Shown: positions 8,555-20,732, counted from the first letter of the stretch. The stretch is DNA of 64,000 bases from Pigmentiphaga sp. NML030171 (GCF_002188635.1 NZ_NINX01000021.1:1-64000); one strand, 5' to 3'. The notes: generated by a model from the letters alone, not told the origin. Numbers and translations are program-made.

Positions 8555-8864
8555 CCCTCTTTATTGCTTCCTCGACCCGAGGTCGCTGGACCTTGTCCTT
8601 GTACTTGATGACCTGGCGGTCGACTTTATCGACAAGGGCATCGATGGCCGCGTATAGATTTTCTTCTTGGGCCTCGCAATGGACGTCCTTGCCTCGGAGA
8701 TGCATGGTGATTTCCGCGCTGTGGCGCAGTTTTTCCACGGAAAGCAGCACCTGGATATCGATGACGTGATCGAAATGCCTCAGCACCCGCGTGAGCTTGT
8801 TCAGGACGTACTCACGTATGGCAGGGGTCACGATGAGGTGATGTCCGCTGATGCTCAGATTCAT
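8535..8864 (-). CDS. hpf: ribosome hibernation-promoting factor, HPF/YfiA family
   Basis: A 109-residue short-form hibernation factor that binds the 30S decoding region in stationary phase. The core [20 protein letters not shown], the [17 protein letters not shown] strand and the C-terminal helix [23 protein letters not shown] are all typical. The ATG at 8864 follows AAGGAGG at ideal spacing. The final residues VPPPSP are encoded by repeat copy R2 rather than a normal family tail. It lies downstream of rpoN, in the classic rpoN-hpf-ptsN order. Confidence 0.94.
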   Translation of the reverse strand: MNLSISGHHLIVTPAIREYVLNKLTRVLRHFDHVIDIQVLLSVEKLRHSAEITMHLRGKDVHCEAQEENLYAAIDALVDKVDRQVIKYKDKVQRPRVEEAIKRVPPPSP

Positions 8865-8911
8865 GTAAAGCCCTCCTTGAAGCAATGTACCGGGAGACTT
8901 CCCCGGAGCCC

Positions 8912-8958
8912 GCGCCCATGTCCGCAGGGCATGGGCGCTTGTGGCACGAGCGTGCCAC
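8912..8958. repeat. two adjacent perfect hairpins in the rpoN-hpf gap
   Basis: GCGCCCATG (8912-8920) pairs perfectly with CATGGGCGC (8930-8938). Immediately after it, GTGGCAC (8941-8947) pairs with GTGCCAC (8952-8958). Neither is followed by a T-run in the direction of the operon. They lie in the 275-bp gap between rpoN and hpf, where they could act as an RNA processing or stability element. Confidence 0.6.
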
Positions 8959-9139
8959 TTTGCTTGCGTCGCTCCGATGTTCCGGATGTCGCCACGCAAT
9001 CGAAGTGGCTGGCACATGCGTTTTCAGCGGTTGCTATAAAGATGAGCCTTTATCCGGGGCTTTCAAGTACGGTCTAACCCTAGCATCGCGATTGGGTGAT
9101 GGATACGCGGCATGCGATGCCGCGCGGGCGCGATCCGTA

Positions 9140-10615
9140 CTAGATGCTCTTACGCAGCGAAACCGGCGGAATCTTGAGCGCTTCGCGGTATTTGGCCACC
9201 GTGCGGCGGGCCACGACGATACCCTGCTCCCCCAGCGTCTGCGCAAGTTGGCTGTCGGATAGTGGCTGGGTAGGATCCTCCGCACCAATGAGTTGCTTGA
9301 TCAGCGCACGGATCGCCGTGGACGATGCCGCTCCTCCGGTCTCCGTGGCGACGTGGCTGCCGAAGAAATACTTGAGCTCGAAAGTCCCCAGGGGGGTAAG
9401 CATGTATTTCTGCGTAGTGACGCGTGAGATCGTCGACTCATGCAAGCCTAGTGTATCTGCTATTTCGCGTAATACAAGAGGCCGCATGGCGACTTCGCCA
9501 TGGTTGAGGAAACCCTGCTGCCGGTCGACGATGGCCTGGGCCACGCGCAGGATGGTGTCGAAGCGTTGCTGGACATTGCGTATCAGCCAGCGCGCCTCCT
9601 GCAGCTGCGAGGACAGCCCGGGATGGGCCGAGCTGCGTTCCGATTTCAGGATCTGCGCGTACATCTGGTTGATGCGCAGCCGCGGCATGGCTTCGCCGTT
9701 GAGCGTCGCGCGCCACTGGTTGCCGACCTTGCGCACGATCACGTCGGGCACGACGTAGTCCGCCGCGGGCGACGAATAGCGCGAACCGGGCCGGGGGTCG
9801 AGCCGGCGGATCAGGCTCTGGGCCGCGCGCAACTGGTCGTCGTTGCAGCCCAGCGCCTTGCGCAGCTTGGCGTAGTCACGCGCACCCAGCAGGGGCAGGT
9901 GCTGGGCCGCGATCTGGCGGGCCAGCGCCAGCACCTCGGCATCGCGGGCCTCGGGCAGGCAGTCGAGGTCCGGCGTGCGCAATTGCAGGCAGAGGCATTC
10001 GGAAATGTTGCGGGCGCCCACGCCGGCAGGGTCGAAGGACTGGAGCAGCCCCAGCGCGGAGCGCAGTTCGTCGGCGTCGATTTCCAGCTCGGGCGGGAAC
10101 AGCGCGGCGAGCTCTTCCAGCGACACGTCCAGATAGCCGTTGTCGTCCAGCTCGTCGACCAGCGCCGTCACCAGCGCCGCATCGCGCGGCGTGGCCTGCG
10201 TGAGCGCGAGCTGGCCCAGCAGGTGCTCGCGCAGCGACGCGTCGGGCGCGGCCAGTTGCGGCGCGGTGTCGTCGTCGTGTTCGCCGCCGGGGCGGTGCAG
10301 CTCCGGCATGTCGGGCAGGTCCGGTCCGTCGCCGGCGTCGGCCGGCGTCGGGGCTTCCACGGTCTCGCCGCCGGGTTCCCCGTCGGCTTCCGGCGCGGCG
10401 GGCGCGGTCGTGTGCATGCTGCCGTCGGCGTCGACCCGCAGCGTAGCCGCCACGGGATCGTCCTCGCGTTCGAGCAGCGGGTTCTCTTGCAGGATCTGCT
10501 CGATCTCGTGCTCGAGTTCGAGGGTCGACAGCTGCAGCAGCTTGATCGACTGCTGCAGCGCCGGCGTCAGCGCCAGGTGCTGGGAGGTGCGAAGTTGGAG
10601 TCCGGGTTTGAGCAT
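9140..10615 (-). CDS. rpoN: RNA polymerase sigma-54 factor RpoN
   Basis: A 491-residue sigma-54. Region I at the N-terminus is Gln/Leu-rich ([20 protein letters not shown]) and contacts the enhancer-binding activators. An acidic Pro/Gly-rich region II follows (about 65-130), then the core-binding domain. The C-terminus has the DNA-binding HTH ([18 protein letters not shown]) and the RpoN box [10 protein letters not shown] at 469-478, which reads the -24 element. The ATG at 10615 is preferred to an in-frame GTG at 10621. It follows lptB by 9 bp. Confidence 0.97.
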   Translation of the reverse strand: MLKPGLQLRTSQHLALTPALQQSIKLLQLSTLELEHEIEQILQENPLLEREDDPVAATLRVDADGSMHTTAPAAPEADGEPGGETVEAPTPADAGDGPDLPDMPELHRPGGEHDDDTAPQLAAPDASLREHLLGQLALTQATPRDAALVTALVDELDDNGYLDVSLEELAALFPPELEIDADELRSALGLLQSFDPAGVGARNISECLCLQLRTPDLDCLPEARDAEVLALARQIAAQHLPLLGARDYAKLRKALGCNDDQLRAAQSLIRRLDPRPGSRYSSPAADYVVPDVIVRKVGNQWRATLNGEAMPRLRINQMYAQILKSERSSAHPGLSSQLQEARWLIRNVQQRFDTILRVAQAIVDRQQGFLNHGEVAMRPLVLREIADTLGLHESTISRVTTQKYMLTPLGTFELKYFFGSHVATETGGAASSTAIRALIKQLIGAEDPTQPLSDSQLAQTLGEQGIVVARRTVAKYREALKIPPVSLRKSI

Positions 10616-10624
10616 GGGCACCGC

Positions 10625-11434
10625 TTACATGCGGAAGTGTTCTCCGAGGTAGACCCGCCGCACGGCCGGATCGCCGACGATCTCCTCGGGGTGTCCGCTG
10701 GCCAGTACCGTGCCGTCGCTGATGATGTAGGCGCGGTCGCAGATGCCCAGGGTCTCGCGCACGTTGTGATCGGTGATGAGCACGCCTATGCCGCGTCCCT
10801 TGAGGAAGCGCACGATGCGCTGGATCTCGATGACGGCGATGGGGTCCACGCCGGCGAAGGGTTCGTCCAGCAGGATGAAGCGCGGATTGGTGGCGAGCGC
10901 GCGCGCGATCTCGACGCGGCGGCGTTCGCCGCCGGACAGCGAGATTGCGGCGTTGCTGCGGATGTGTCCGATCTGCAATTCGTCCAGCAGCGATTCCAGG
11001 CTTTCGTTCACCTGTTTCGCGTCCAGCGGCGCGCCCTGTTCGTTGCGCTGCAGCTCGAGCACCGCGCGGATGTTCTGTTCGACGTTGAGCCGGCGGAAGA
11101 CCGAGGCGTCCTGGGGCAGGTAGGAAAGCCCCAGCCGCGCGCGCTTGTGGATGGGCAGGCTGGTGACCGAGACGCGATCGATATCTATGCTGCCGGCGTC
11201 GGCGGGCACCAGTCCGACGATCATGTAGAAGCAGGTGGTCTTGCCCGCGCCGTTGGGGCCCAGCAGTCCCACCACCTCGCCGCCGTCCACGTGCAGCGAC
11301 ACGTTCTTGACCACCGTGCGTCCTTGATAGGACTTGCGCAGGCCTTCGGCCCGCAGGCGGCCGTCGCCCCGGGCGGACTCTTCGGCGCGCGGCGCCCCGG
11401 CCGGCGTTCCGGCCTCGACGAGCGGCGCGTTCAT
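10625..11434 (-). CDS. lptB: LPS export ABC transporter ATP-binding protein LptB
   Basis: The 269-residue cytoplasmic ATPase of the LptB2FGC complex that extracts LPS from the inner membrane. Walker A GPNGAGKT is at 59-66, followed by [11 protein letters not shown] (Q-loop), the signature [15 protein letters not shown], the Walker B stretch [13 protein letters not shown], and the switch His in [10 protein letters not shown]. It has about 25 more N-terminal residues than the E. coli protein. It overlaps lptA by 4 bp (ATGA), which suggests translational coupling. Confidence 0.97.
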   Translation of the reverse strand: MNAPLVEAGTPAGAPRAEESARGDGRLRAEGLRKSYQGRTVVKNVSLHVDGGEVVGLLGPNGAGKTTCFYMIVGLVPADAGSIDIDRVSVTSLPIHKRARLGLSYLPQDASVFRRLNVEQNIRAVLELQRNEQGAPLDAKQVNESLESLLDELQIGHIRSNAAISLSGGERRRVEIARALATNPRFILLDEPFAGVDPIAVIEIQRIVRFLKGRGIGVLITDHNVRETLGICDRAYIISDGTVLASGHPEEIVGDPAVRRVYLGEHFRM

Positions 11435-12039
11435 TGTGCCGCCTTGCCCGAGGTCGGGGCGCCGCAGCCCGCCGCCGGCGCGCCGGCGGCCGTCTGGCCG
11501 CGCGGCTGGATGATGGTGCGCACGCGCTGGTTGGACGTCGGGGCTTGCGGCCCGCCGGTGGCGGTGTAGGTATCGGTGCGCTGGTTGTAGGTCACGCGCT
11601 GGCCGCGCACTTCGTCGACCATCTGTTCGCAGGCCAGGCGCTTGACGACCGCCTTCGAGATGAAATGGATCAGCTCGCCGCGTCCGTCGTACTCGACGCG
11701 TTCGGCCACGCCCTCGACGTATTCGTCCGTGCCTTCGCGCCGCTGGCGCACGTTGACCAGCTTGCCGCCGTTGGCGGTGGCGACGCCGAACTGGTAGCCC
11801 TCGGCGTCCTCGCGCAGCTCGAGGCGGTCGGCGCGCAGGATCAGCGAGCCCTTGGTCAGCACGACGTTGCCGGTGAAGATGCTGGTCTGCTTCAGGTCGT
11901 CGTAGCGCAGCGCGTCGGCATCCACCGTCGTCGGCTGGTTGCGGTCGGCGGCGGCCGCGAGCGCCTGGGCGCCGCAGGCGAGGGCCGCCAGGGCGAGCAT
12001 GGCCTGGGCGGCGTATCGGGAAAATCGGTGATGTGGCAC
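11431..12039 (-). CDS. lptA: LPS transport periplasmic protein LptA
   Basis: A 202-residue periplasmic bridge protein with a signal peptide ending near AQALAAA. The OstA-like beta-jellyroll follows: [20 protein letters not shown], then [10 protein letters not shown]-type strands, [12 protein letters not shown], and [16 protein letters not shown]. The C-terminal tail is Pro/Gly/Ala-rich. It carries LPS from LptC toward LptD across the periplasm. The gene lies between lptC and lptB, in the conserved order. Confidence 0.94.
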   Translation of the reverse strand: MPHHRFSRYAAQAMLALAALACGAQALAAAADRNQPTTVDADALRYDDLKQTSIFTGNVVLTKGSLILRADRLELREDAEGYQFGVATANGGKLVNVRQRREGTDEYVEGVAERVEYDGRGELIHFISKAVVKRLACEQMVDEVRGQRVTYNQRTDTYTATGGPQAPTSNQRVRTIIQPRGQTAAGAPAAGCGAPTSGKAAQ

Positions 12040-12046
12040 GGTGTTT

Positions 12047-12664
12047 CTATCCTTTGGATGGCTGTCGGGCCGAGGGAGCGGCCGGCCGCGTGCTGCCCGG
12101 CACGATCTGCACCCGCGTCTGCTCGTTGACCTTCAGTTCGCGCGAGACGTTGTCGTAGCGCATGCCGCGTCCCTGTATGCGCGTGGTGCCGTTGACCACG
12201 GTGGCGGGCAGGTCCGTGTAGGCGACATCCTCGTCGGGCAGCAGGGTGACTTCCTCGCTGCGTATGTCGAGCTCGGGACGTCCCTGCCCGGCCAGCCTCC
12301 GCAACTGGACGTCGCCGCGCATGACCACGCGCGCGCCGTCCTGGTCCATCCTGGCGTGCTGCGAGGTCGCCGTCATGGTCGGCCGCTCGGTGCGCTGGCT
12401 GACCGCGCGGAACTGCGTGACTTCCGAGGAGTCGTCGTCCGGGTAGTGCTCCAGCCGGTCGCCTTCCATGCGCGTCATCGGCATGCCGTGCTCGTCGCTG
12501 CGGACCATGACGAACTGCTCGACGAAGGAGTCGATCTCGTGGGTCAGCCGGCGCGGAGGATCTTCCTTGACCGCCCGCTTGGCATAGTCGGCCGCCCACC
12601 ACGTGCCGGCCACCAGGGCGGCCAGCAGCGCGATCGATACCCCGGAGGCGAGTCGGTCTTTCAT
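12047..12664 (-). CDS. lptC: LPS export protein LptC
   Basis: A 205-residue bitopic inner-membrane protein with one N-terminal membrane helix (about residues 8-27) and a periplasmic jellyroll of the LptC family. Recognisable stretches are EIDSFVEQFVMVRSDEHG, HYPDDDSSEVTQF and IQGRGMRYDNVSRELKV. The ATG at 12664 overlaps the stop codon of kdsC by 4 bp. The C-terminal tail is Pro/Ser-rich. It receives LPS from LptBFG and hands it to LptA. Confidence 0.93.
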   Translation of the reverse strand: MKDRLASGVSIALLAALVAGTWWAADYAKRAVKEDPPRRLTHEIDSFVEQFVMVRSDEHGMPMTRMEGDRLEHYPDDDSSEVTQFRAVSQRTERPTMTATSQHARMDQDGARVVMRGDVQLRRLAGQGRPELDIRSEEVTLLPDEDVAYTDLPATVVNGTTRIQGRGMRYDNVSRELKVNEQTRVQIVPGSTRPAAPSARQPSKG

Positions 12665-13269
12665 TGGGGAGAGGATCCGGCGGTGATGGTCGTGCGGGTG
12701 CGGCTGGTGATGTAGCCGCCCAGCCGGCCCTGCGCGGCCAGGATCAGGTCGCAGCACTCGCGTGCCGCGCCATCTCCGGCGGGGCGGGTGGCCACCCAGT
12801 GGGCGGCCTGGGCGACGTAGACCGGCGCTTCCGCCACGCTGGCGGCGAAGCCCACGCGCTGCATGGCGGCCAGGTCGATGATGTCGTCGCCCATAAAGCC
12901 GACCGCGTCCAGCTCGACGTTGCAGCGCTGCGCCAGCGCGGTCACGGCCGCGCTCTTGTCGCGCACGCCCTGCTGGACCTCGGAGATGCCCAGCTCGGCG
13001 GCGCGCCGCGATACGGTGGGCGAGTCGCGCCCGGTCATGAACACGACCTCGATGCCGCTTTCGTGCAGCATGCGCAGCCCGAAGCCGTCCAGCGCATGGA
13101 AGCGCTTCACGGTCTCGCCGTGCTCGCCGTAGTAGAGGCGGCCGTCGGTCAGGACGCCGTCGACGTCGAAGATCATCAGTCGCAGCCGGGAGACGCGTTC
13201 GCGCACGTCTTGCGGCACGCGGGCCAGGATCAGGGCTTCGGCCGGATGGGGAGTGAGGGGGATCGCCAT
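12661..13269 (-). CDS. kdsC: 3-deoxy-D-manno-octulosonate 8-phosphate phosphatase KdsC
   Basis: A 202-residue HAD phosphatase that removes the phosphate from Kdo-8-P in lipid A/core synthesis. The catalytic motif IFDVDGVLTDG puts the nucleophile at Asp35 and the acid/base at Asp37. Motif II is VFMTGRDS, and the late motif GFMGDDIIDL holds the Mg ligands. It is cap-less and of family length. It lies between kdsD (5 bp upstream) and lptC (4-bp overlap), linking Kdo synthesis to LPS transport. Confidence 0.96.
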   Translation of the reverse strand: MAIPLTPHPAEALILARVPQDVRERVSRLRLMIFDVDGVLTDGRLYYGEHGETVKRFHALDGFGLRMLHESGIEVVFMTGRDSPTVSRRAAELGISEVQQGVRDKSAAVTALAQRCNVELDAVGFMGDDIIDLAAMQRVGFAASVAEAPVYVAQAAHWVATRPAGDGAARECCDLILAAQGRLGGYITSRTRTTITAGSSPQ

Positions 13270-13274
13270 GGAAC

Positions 13275-14291
13275 TCAGAGCACCTTTGCTGCCATCAGGT
13301 CGTGGGTATGGAGGGCGCCGACCAGCCTGCCGGTGGCGTCGAGCACCAGCAACTGGTTCTTGCGGTTGTCGTCCATCAGCGCGGCTGCCTCGGTGGCGAG
13401 CGCGTCAGGACCGATGTGAAGGGGGTTGCGCGTCATGCCGGCGACCACGGTCAGGTTGCGGATGTCGCCTTCGCGCTCGATCAGGCGGCGCAGGTCGCCA
13501 TCGGTGAAGATGCCGACCACCCGGTCGCCGTCGAGGACTGCGGTCATGCCCATGCTCTTGCGGGTGATTTCCACCAGGGCTTCGGTGACCGAGGCCGTGA
13601 CCGGCACGATGGGCAGGTCCTTGCCGGTGCGCATGACGTCGCTGACATGGGTCAGCAGGCGGCGGCCCAGGGCGCCGCCCGGGTGGGACCGGGCGAAATC
13701 CTCTGGGCCGAAGCCGCGCGCCTCGAGGCAGGCCACCGCCAGCGCGTCGCCCAGCGCCAGCGCGGTCGTGGTGCTGGCGGTGGGGGCGAGGTTCAGCGGG
13801 CAGGCTTCCTGGGGCACGCTGGCGTCCAGGTGCACGTCGGCGAGCTGGGCCAGTTCGGAATCCGGGTTGCCGGTGATCGCGATCAGCGGCGATCCCAGGC
13901 GCTTGACGACGGGCACGATGGTCAGCAGTTCGGCCGTCGTGCCCGAATACGATATCGTGACCAGCACGTCGTTGGCGGTGATCATGCCCAGGTCGCCGTG
14001 GACGGCCTCGGCCGCGTGGACGAAGAAGGCCGGCGTGCCGGTCGAGGCGAACGTGGCGGCGACCTTGCGGGCGATGTGCCCGGACTTGCCGATGCCGCTG
14101 ACCACCACGCGTCCGGGGCAGGCCAGCAGGATGTCGACCGCGCGCACGAACGTGCGGTCCAGGCGGCTGGACAGGGCCTTGAGCGCCTCGATTTCCACCG
14201 CCAGGGTGCTGCGGGCCGAATCGATGATGTCGACGGGGCCGGAAGCGCCGGGAACGTATACGTTGGACGTGCCGTTGTCTGAGGTGTTCAT
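13275..14291 (-). CDS. kdsD: D-arabinose 5-phosphate isomerase, KpsF/GutQ family
   Basis: A 338-residue isomerase converting ribulose-5-P to arabinose-5-P, the first committed Kdo precursor. The SIS domain (about 40-180) has VVVSGIGKSGHIARKVAATFASTG (its first part carries the phosphate loop), VHGDLGMI and ISYSGTTAELL. It is followed by SHPGGALGRRLL and two CBS domains (about 205-338). The ATG at 14291 is chosen. The frame stays open upstream, but that part does not resemble the family. It is the first gene of the Kdo/Lpt/rpoN locus. Confidence 0.96.
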   Translation of the reverse strand: MNTSDNGTSNVYVPGASGPVDIIDSARSTLAVEIEALKALSSRLDRTFVRAVDILLACPGRVVVSGIGKSGHIARKVAATFASTGTPAFFVHAAEAVHGDLGMITANDVLVTISYSGTTAELLTIVPVVKRLGSPLIAITGNPDSELAQLADVHLDASVPQEACPLNLAPTASTTTALALGDALAVACLEARGFGPEDFARSHPGGALGRRLLTHVSDVMRTGKDLPIVPVTASVTEALVEITRKSMGMTAVLDGDRVVGIFTDGDLRRLIEREGDIRNLTVVAGMTRNPLHIGPDALATEAAALMDDNRKNQLLVLDATGRLVGALHTHDLMAAKVL

Positions 14292-14502
14292 GATGGGTCT
14301 GAGCCGGTACCGTGGAAGGGCGGGCAGCGAAAAACGCGCCTCGTGTCGCCTTGCGCGGCAACGGTCATTCAATTGCGATGATCTACCAGTATAGTAGCAA
14401 GGGCACGATCCTTGCTTCACGCTCTTTGCGTTACAGTGGCGTCCTGTGTCGCCGGGGCCTCCCATCCCGGTTTCCTCCGATTCCTTCCTGTCCGAGCCCG
14501 CC
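14292..14502. other. kdsD-apt divergent intergenic region
   Basis: This 211-bp gap must carry the start signals for apt (plus) and for the long kdsD-rapZ locus (minus). It includes a relatively AT-rich stretch near 14370-14400, with TATACT on the minus strand as a possible -10 for kdsD. I could not pair it with a convincing -35. No gene or RNA motif is recognised. Confidence 0.4.
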
Positions 14503-15042
14503 ATGTTCCTGGACCCGAACTACATCCGAGACCGCATACGCACGGTGCCCGACTGGCCCGAGCCCGGCGTGCAGTTCCGGGACATCACGCCGCTGCTGCA
14601 GGACCCGCGCAGCTTCCGCGTGCTGATCGAGCTGTTCGTCTACCGCTACATGAACCAGCGCCTGGACCTGGTGGCGGGCATCGATGCGCGGGGATTCATC
14701 GTGGGCAGCGTGATCGCGCACGAGCTGAACCTCGGTTTCGTGCCCGTGCGCAAGAAGGGCAAGCTTCCCTACGACACCATCGCCGAGCAATATGCCCTGG
14801 AATACGGCAGTTCGACGGTGGAGATGCATGCCGACGCCGTGCGCCCCGGGCAACGGGTCGTGCTGGTGGACGACCTGGTCGCCACCGGCGGCACCATGCT
14901 GGCCGGCATGAAGCTGCTGCAGCGGCTGGGGGCCAACGTGGTCGAGGCGGCCGCCGTCATCGACCTGCCGCGGTTGGGCGGATCGAAGGCGATACGCGAT
15001 TCGGGACTGAACCTCTACACCGTCTGCGAATTCGACGAGTAA
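14503..15042 (+). CDS. apt: adenine phosphoribosyltransferase
   Basis: A 179-residue purine-salvage enzyme making AMP from adenine and PRPP. The N-terminal hood matches the family ([21 protein letters not shown]). [10 protein letters not shown] and the KKGKLPY region are conserved, and the PRPP-binding loop [12 protein letters not shown] is at 120-131. The ATG at 14503 gives the usual length. An upstream in-frame ATG at 14446 would add 19 unconserved residues. It is convergent with uvrA across a short GC-rich hairpin. Confidence 0.97.
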   Translation: MFLDPNYIRDRIRTVPDWPEPGVQFRDITPLLQDPRSFRVLIELFVYRYMNQRLDLVAGIDARGFIVGSVIAHELNLGFVPVRKKGKLPYDTIAEQYALEYGSSTVEMHADAVRPGQRVVLVDDLVATGGTMLAGMKLLQRLGANVVEAAAVIDLPRLGGSKAIRDSGLNLYTVCEFDE

Positions 15043-15044
15043 GC

Positions 15045-15072
15045 GGCCCGGCCTTCGGGGGCCGGCCGGGCC
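15045..15072. terminator. bidirectional GC hairpin between apt and uvrA
   Basis: GGCCCGGCC (15045-15053) pairs perfectly with GGCCGGGCC (15064-15072) around a 10-base loop, in the 37-bp gap between two convergent genes. There is no clear T-run, so intrinsic termination is plausible but not certain. Confidence 0.45.
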
Positions 15073-15079
15073 TGGCGCG

Positions 15080-17986
<2,907 letters not shown>

Positions 17987-18035
17987 CAAGCAAACCTTTA
18001 CGCGAGCGGTGGCGAAAGCCAACTTGGTAATATAA

Positions 18036-18366
18036 CCCCCCCGTACGCGCTGACGCGCGCCCCCCAGGGGGCGGGCGGCGGGGGACCGGCGGAGCCGGAT
18101 CCCCCGTGCCCTGGTCTAGTGGGGCTTTCTTGGGATGTGGCGCTGGTGCTGTCGCTGGCTGCCGGCGTTCGCGATGGGTGACATGACAAAGAGACTCGTA
18201 TTGGATTCAGAGGATTGCGGGTTCGGTTCCGCCGGCCGGTCACTGTCCTTCGGGCAAAGGCCCGCGTTGCGAAACACGGTTACACGACTCAGGATGCCGC
18301 GGATCTGGCTCCGCCAGTCCGCAGGCATCGCCCCCTGGGGGGCGCGCGTCAGCGCGTACGGGGGGG
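18036..18366. repeat. MITE-like element with perfect 38-bp terminal inverted repeats, copy R3
   Basis: The 38 bases at 18036-18073, starting CCCCCCCGTACGCGCTGACG, recur in exact reverse complement at 18329-18366. The 255 bases between have no credible coding frame. Further inside, GGACCGGCGGAGCCGGATC on the left has a diverged counterpart, GGATCTGGCTCCGCCAGTCC, on the right. No target-site duplication is obvious. It occupies almost the whole 384-bp uvrA-MFS gap, and its right end lies 4 bases before the MFS start codon. The ends resemble those of R1 and R4, but the centre differs. Confidence 0.88.
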
Positions 18367-18370
18367 CCCA

Positions 18371-19585
18371 ATGACTTCATTTCGGATGACCCCTTTCGAG
18401 CGCCGCGCCAGCTTGTCGCTGGCGGCGCTGTTCATGTGCCGGATGCTGGGGTTGTTCCTGCTGCTGCCGGTGTTCGCGGTGGCGGCGAAGGCCTTGCCGG
18501 GGGGGAACGATCCGGCGCGGGTGGGATTGGCGCTGGGCATGTATGGGCTGACCCAGGCGTTCATGCAGATCCCGTTCGGGCTGGCCTCGGACCGCTGGGG
18601 CCGGCGGCCGGTGGTGGTGATGGGACTGGTGCTGTTCGTCGCCGGCAGCGTGGTCTGCGCCACGACCGACGACCTGTTCTGGATCACGATCGGGCGGGCC
18701 ATCCAGGGCTCGGGCGCGATTTCGGCGGCGGTGACGGCGTGGCTGGCCGATGCCACGCGCGACGAGGTGCGGACCAAGGCCATGGCCATGATAGGCGCCT
18801 CGATCGGCCTGACCTTCGCGGTGTCGCTGGTGCTGGCTCCCGTGCTGGTGGGCTGGGGCGGGCTGACCGGCCTGTTCTGGACCATCGCCGCGCTGGGCGT
18901 GGCCGCACTGGGCGTGGCCGCCTGGGTGGTTCCGGCCGCGCCGCCCGCGCCGCGGGGCGAACCCGCATCCATGTCCAGCGTGCTGTCGCACCCCGACCTG
19001 CTGCGACTGAACCTGGGCGTCTTCACCCTGCACCTGATCCAGGTGGCCCTGTTCGTGGTGGTACCCGCCGCGCTGGTGCACACCGGCGGCCTGGACACGG
19101 CCACCTTGTGGAAGGTCTACCTGCCGGTGGTGCTGGCCTCGTTCGTCGTCATGGTGCCGGTGATCGGCATCACCGAACGCTACGCCACCCACCGCAAGAC
19201 CCTGCTGGGCGCGATCGCCGGGCTGGTGCTGGTGTGCATGTTCCTGCCGTGGGCCCAGGACCACTATGGATGGCTGGTGGGCGCCATGATCGCCTTCTTC
19301 TCCGTCTTCAACATCCTCGAGGCCATGCAGCCTTCGCTGGTATCCCGCGTGGCGCCGCCGTCGCTGAAGGGGCTGGCCCTGGGTTTCTATAATACGAGCC
19401 AGGCCATCGGGCTCTTCGCCGGCGGGGCGCTGGGCGGCTGGCTGGTCTCCCACCTGGGGTCCGCGGCGGTATTCCAGGCGGCGGCGGGGCTGGCGGTAAT
19501 ATGGCTGCTGGCGGCCTGGGGGATGAAGCCCCTGCCCGCCAGGCGGACCGCTCGGCCGGATCGGGTGTCCCATCCCGCGTCCTGA
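18371..19585 (+). CDS. MFS transporter, YajR-like drug/metabolite exporter type
   Basis: A 404-residue MFS protein with about 12 membrane helices. Helix 2-3 loop signature: GLASDRWGRRPVVVMG. Helix 5 resembles motif C of antiporters (GASIGLTFAVSLVLAPVLVGW). The second half has an FYNTSQAIGLFAGGALGGW helix. It probably exports small molecules, but the substrate is unknown. The ATG at 18371 lies immediately after repeat R3, so the terminal G-run of the repeat stands where the ribosome site should be. A start at the second Met (18386) is possible. The gene lies between uvrA and ssb. Confidence 0.88.
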   Translation: MTSFRMTPFERRASLSLAALFMCRMLGLFLLLPVFAVAAKALPGGNDPARVGLALGMYGLTQAFMQIPFGLASDRWGRRPVVVMGLVLFVAGSVVCATTDDLFWITIGRAIQGSGAISAAVTAWLADATRDEVRTKAMAMIGASIGLTFAVSLVLAPVLVGWGGLTGLFWTIAALGVAALGVAAWVVPAAPPAPRGEPASMSSVLSHPDLLRLNLGVFTLHLIQVALFVVVPAALVHTGGLDTATLWKVYLPVVLASFVVMVPVIGITERYATHRKTLLGAIAGLVLVCMFLPWAQDHYGWLVGAMIAFFSVFNILEAMQPSLVSRVAPPSLKGLALGFYNTSQAIGLFAGGALGGWLVSHLGSAAVFQAAAGLAVIWLLAAWGMKPLPARRTARPDRVSHPAS

Positions 19586-19745
19586 GCCCTTCCTGTCCCA
19601 TTTACGCACGAGACCGTATTGCGGTCGGCGCATTTTCAACCAATGATGTTTTTTTTCTTGTGGCCCGTGGCCGCGCCGGGCGGGGGTGGCTACAATCCAC
19701 CCGCCTCGCCGCGGGCCGGTGAATACAGTCAATAGGAGTGTGGTA

Positions 19746-20258
19746 ATGGCATCCGTCAACAAAGTCATCCTGGTCGGCAACCTGGGCCGCGACCCCGAAG
19801 TTCGCTACACGCCCGACGGCGCAGCGATCTGCAACGTGTCCATCGCCACCACGTCCCAATGGAAGGACAAGAACTCGGGCGAACGCCGCGAGGAAACCGA
19901 GTGGCACCGCGTGGTGTTCTACAACCGCCTGGCCGAGATCGCCGGCGAATACCTGAAGAAGGGCCGTTCGGTGTATGTCGAAGGCCGCCTGAAGACCCGC
20001 AAGTGGCAGGACAAGGACACCGGCGCCGACAAGTACACGACCGAGATCGTCGCCGACCAGATGCAGATGCTGGGCGGCCGTGAAGGCGGTGGCGGCGGTG
20101 GCGAAGGCGGCTACGGCGGTGGCGGCGGCTATGGTGACTCCGCGCCGGCCCAGCGCCCGTCCAACCGTCCGGCCAGCGGTGGCGGCGGCCAGCGTCCGGC
20201 CTCGCAGTCGAGCTCGGCGCCGAACTTCGCCGACATGGACGACGACATCCCGTTCTGA
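19746..20258 (+). CDS. ssb: single-stranded DNA-binding protein
   Basis: A 170-residue SSB. The OB fold spans about residues 3-110 ([43 protein letters not shown] and [17 protein letters not shown]). A Gly-rich disordered linker follows, then the acidic tip DMDDDIPF that recruits repair and replication partners. The ATG at 19746 has AGGAG 8 bases upstream. A TACAAT hexamer at 19691-19696 is a candidate -10. It is followed within 20 bp by a VOC-family gene. Confidence 0.97.
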   Translation: MASVNKVILVGNLGRDPEVRYTPDGAAICNVSIATTSQWKDKNSGERREETEWHRVVFYNRLAEIAGEYLKKGRSVYVEGRLKTRKWQDKDTGADKYTTEIVADQMQMLGGREGGGGGGEGGYGGGGGYGDSAPAQRPSNRPASGGGGQRPASQSSSAPNFADMDDDIPF

Positions 20259-20277
20259 CGGGCGCGCCATCCCGTCG

Positions 20278-20676
20278 ATGCTCCATCACCTTTCTTTCGG
20301 CGTGGCCGACCTGCGTGCCGCCGCCGATTTTTATGATGCGGTGCTCAGGCCTCTGGGGTACGAGCGTGTCTGGACGGATTTCGACGGCGAGCCCGACAGG
20401 CAGGCCGTCGGATACGGCCTTCCCGGAGGGGGCGACAAGTTCGCGCTCAAGCAATGCCCGAAAGGCGGGGCCGTACCCGGGCCCGGCTTTCACCTCGCTT
20501 TTTCCGCGCCAAGCCGGGATGCCGTCGACCGTTTCCACGAGGCGGCCCTGCGCCATGGGGCCGTCGACAATGGCGCTCCGGGGCTGCGGCCTCGCTACGG
20601 CCCGGATTACTACGCGGCGTTCGTGATCGATCCGGAAGGCAACCGCATCGAGGCCGTCATCAGCACGGCGGCCTGA
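20278..20676 (+). CDS. VOC (glyoxalase/bleomycin-resistance fold) family protein
   Basis: A 132-residue vicinal-oxygen-chelate protein. LHHLSFGVADLRAAADFYDAVL opens the first beta-alpha-beta-beta-beta module. FHLAFSAPSRDAVDRFHEAAL and YYAAFVIDPEGNRIEAV make the second, with the final Glu (NRIEAV) at a usual metal-ligand position. The substrate cannot be told, since family members include dioxygenases, lyases and resistance proteins. It starts 19 bp after ssb without its own clear ribosome site and ends at an intrinsic terminator. Confidence 0.85.
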   Translation: MLHHLSFGVADLRAAADFYDAVLRPLGYERVWTDFDGEPDRQAVGYGLPGGGDKFALKQCPKGGAVPGPGFHLAFSAPSRDAVDRFHEAALRHGAVDNGAPGLRPRYGPDYYAAFVIDPEGNRIEAVISTAA

Positions 20677-20683
20677 CGAGCCG

Positions 20684-20711
20684 AACCCCGCCCGACCCGG
20701 CGGGGTTTTTT
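20684..20711 (+). terminator. intrinsic terminator after ssb-VOC
   Basis: CCCCGCC (20686-20692) pairs with GGCGGGG (20699-20705) around a 6-base loop, followed by six T (20706-20711). It lies 8 bp past the VOC stop codon, so it would end the ssb-VOC transcript. Confidence 0.85.
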
Positions 20712-20732
20712 GTTGCAACCGATCCTGGCGTT

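Noticed and set aside
17987-18370. LexA/SOS box for uvrA, or a shared uvrA-ssb control region
   Set aside because: No CTGT-N8-ACAG match was seen here or in 19586-19745. The gap is almost entirely the repeat element.
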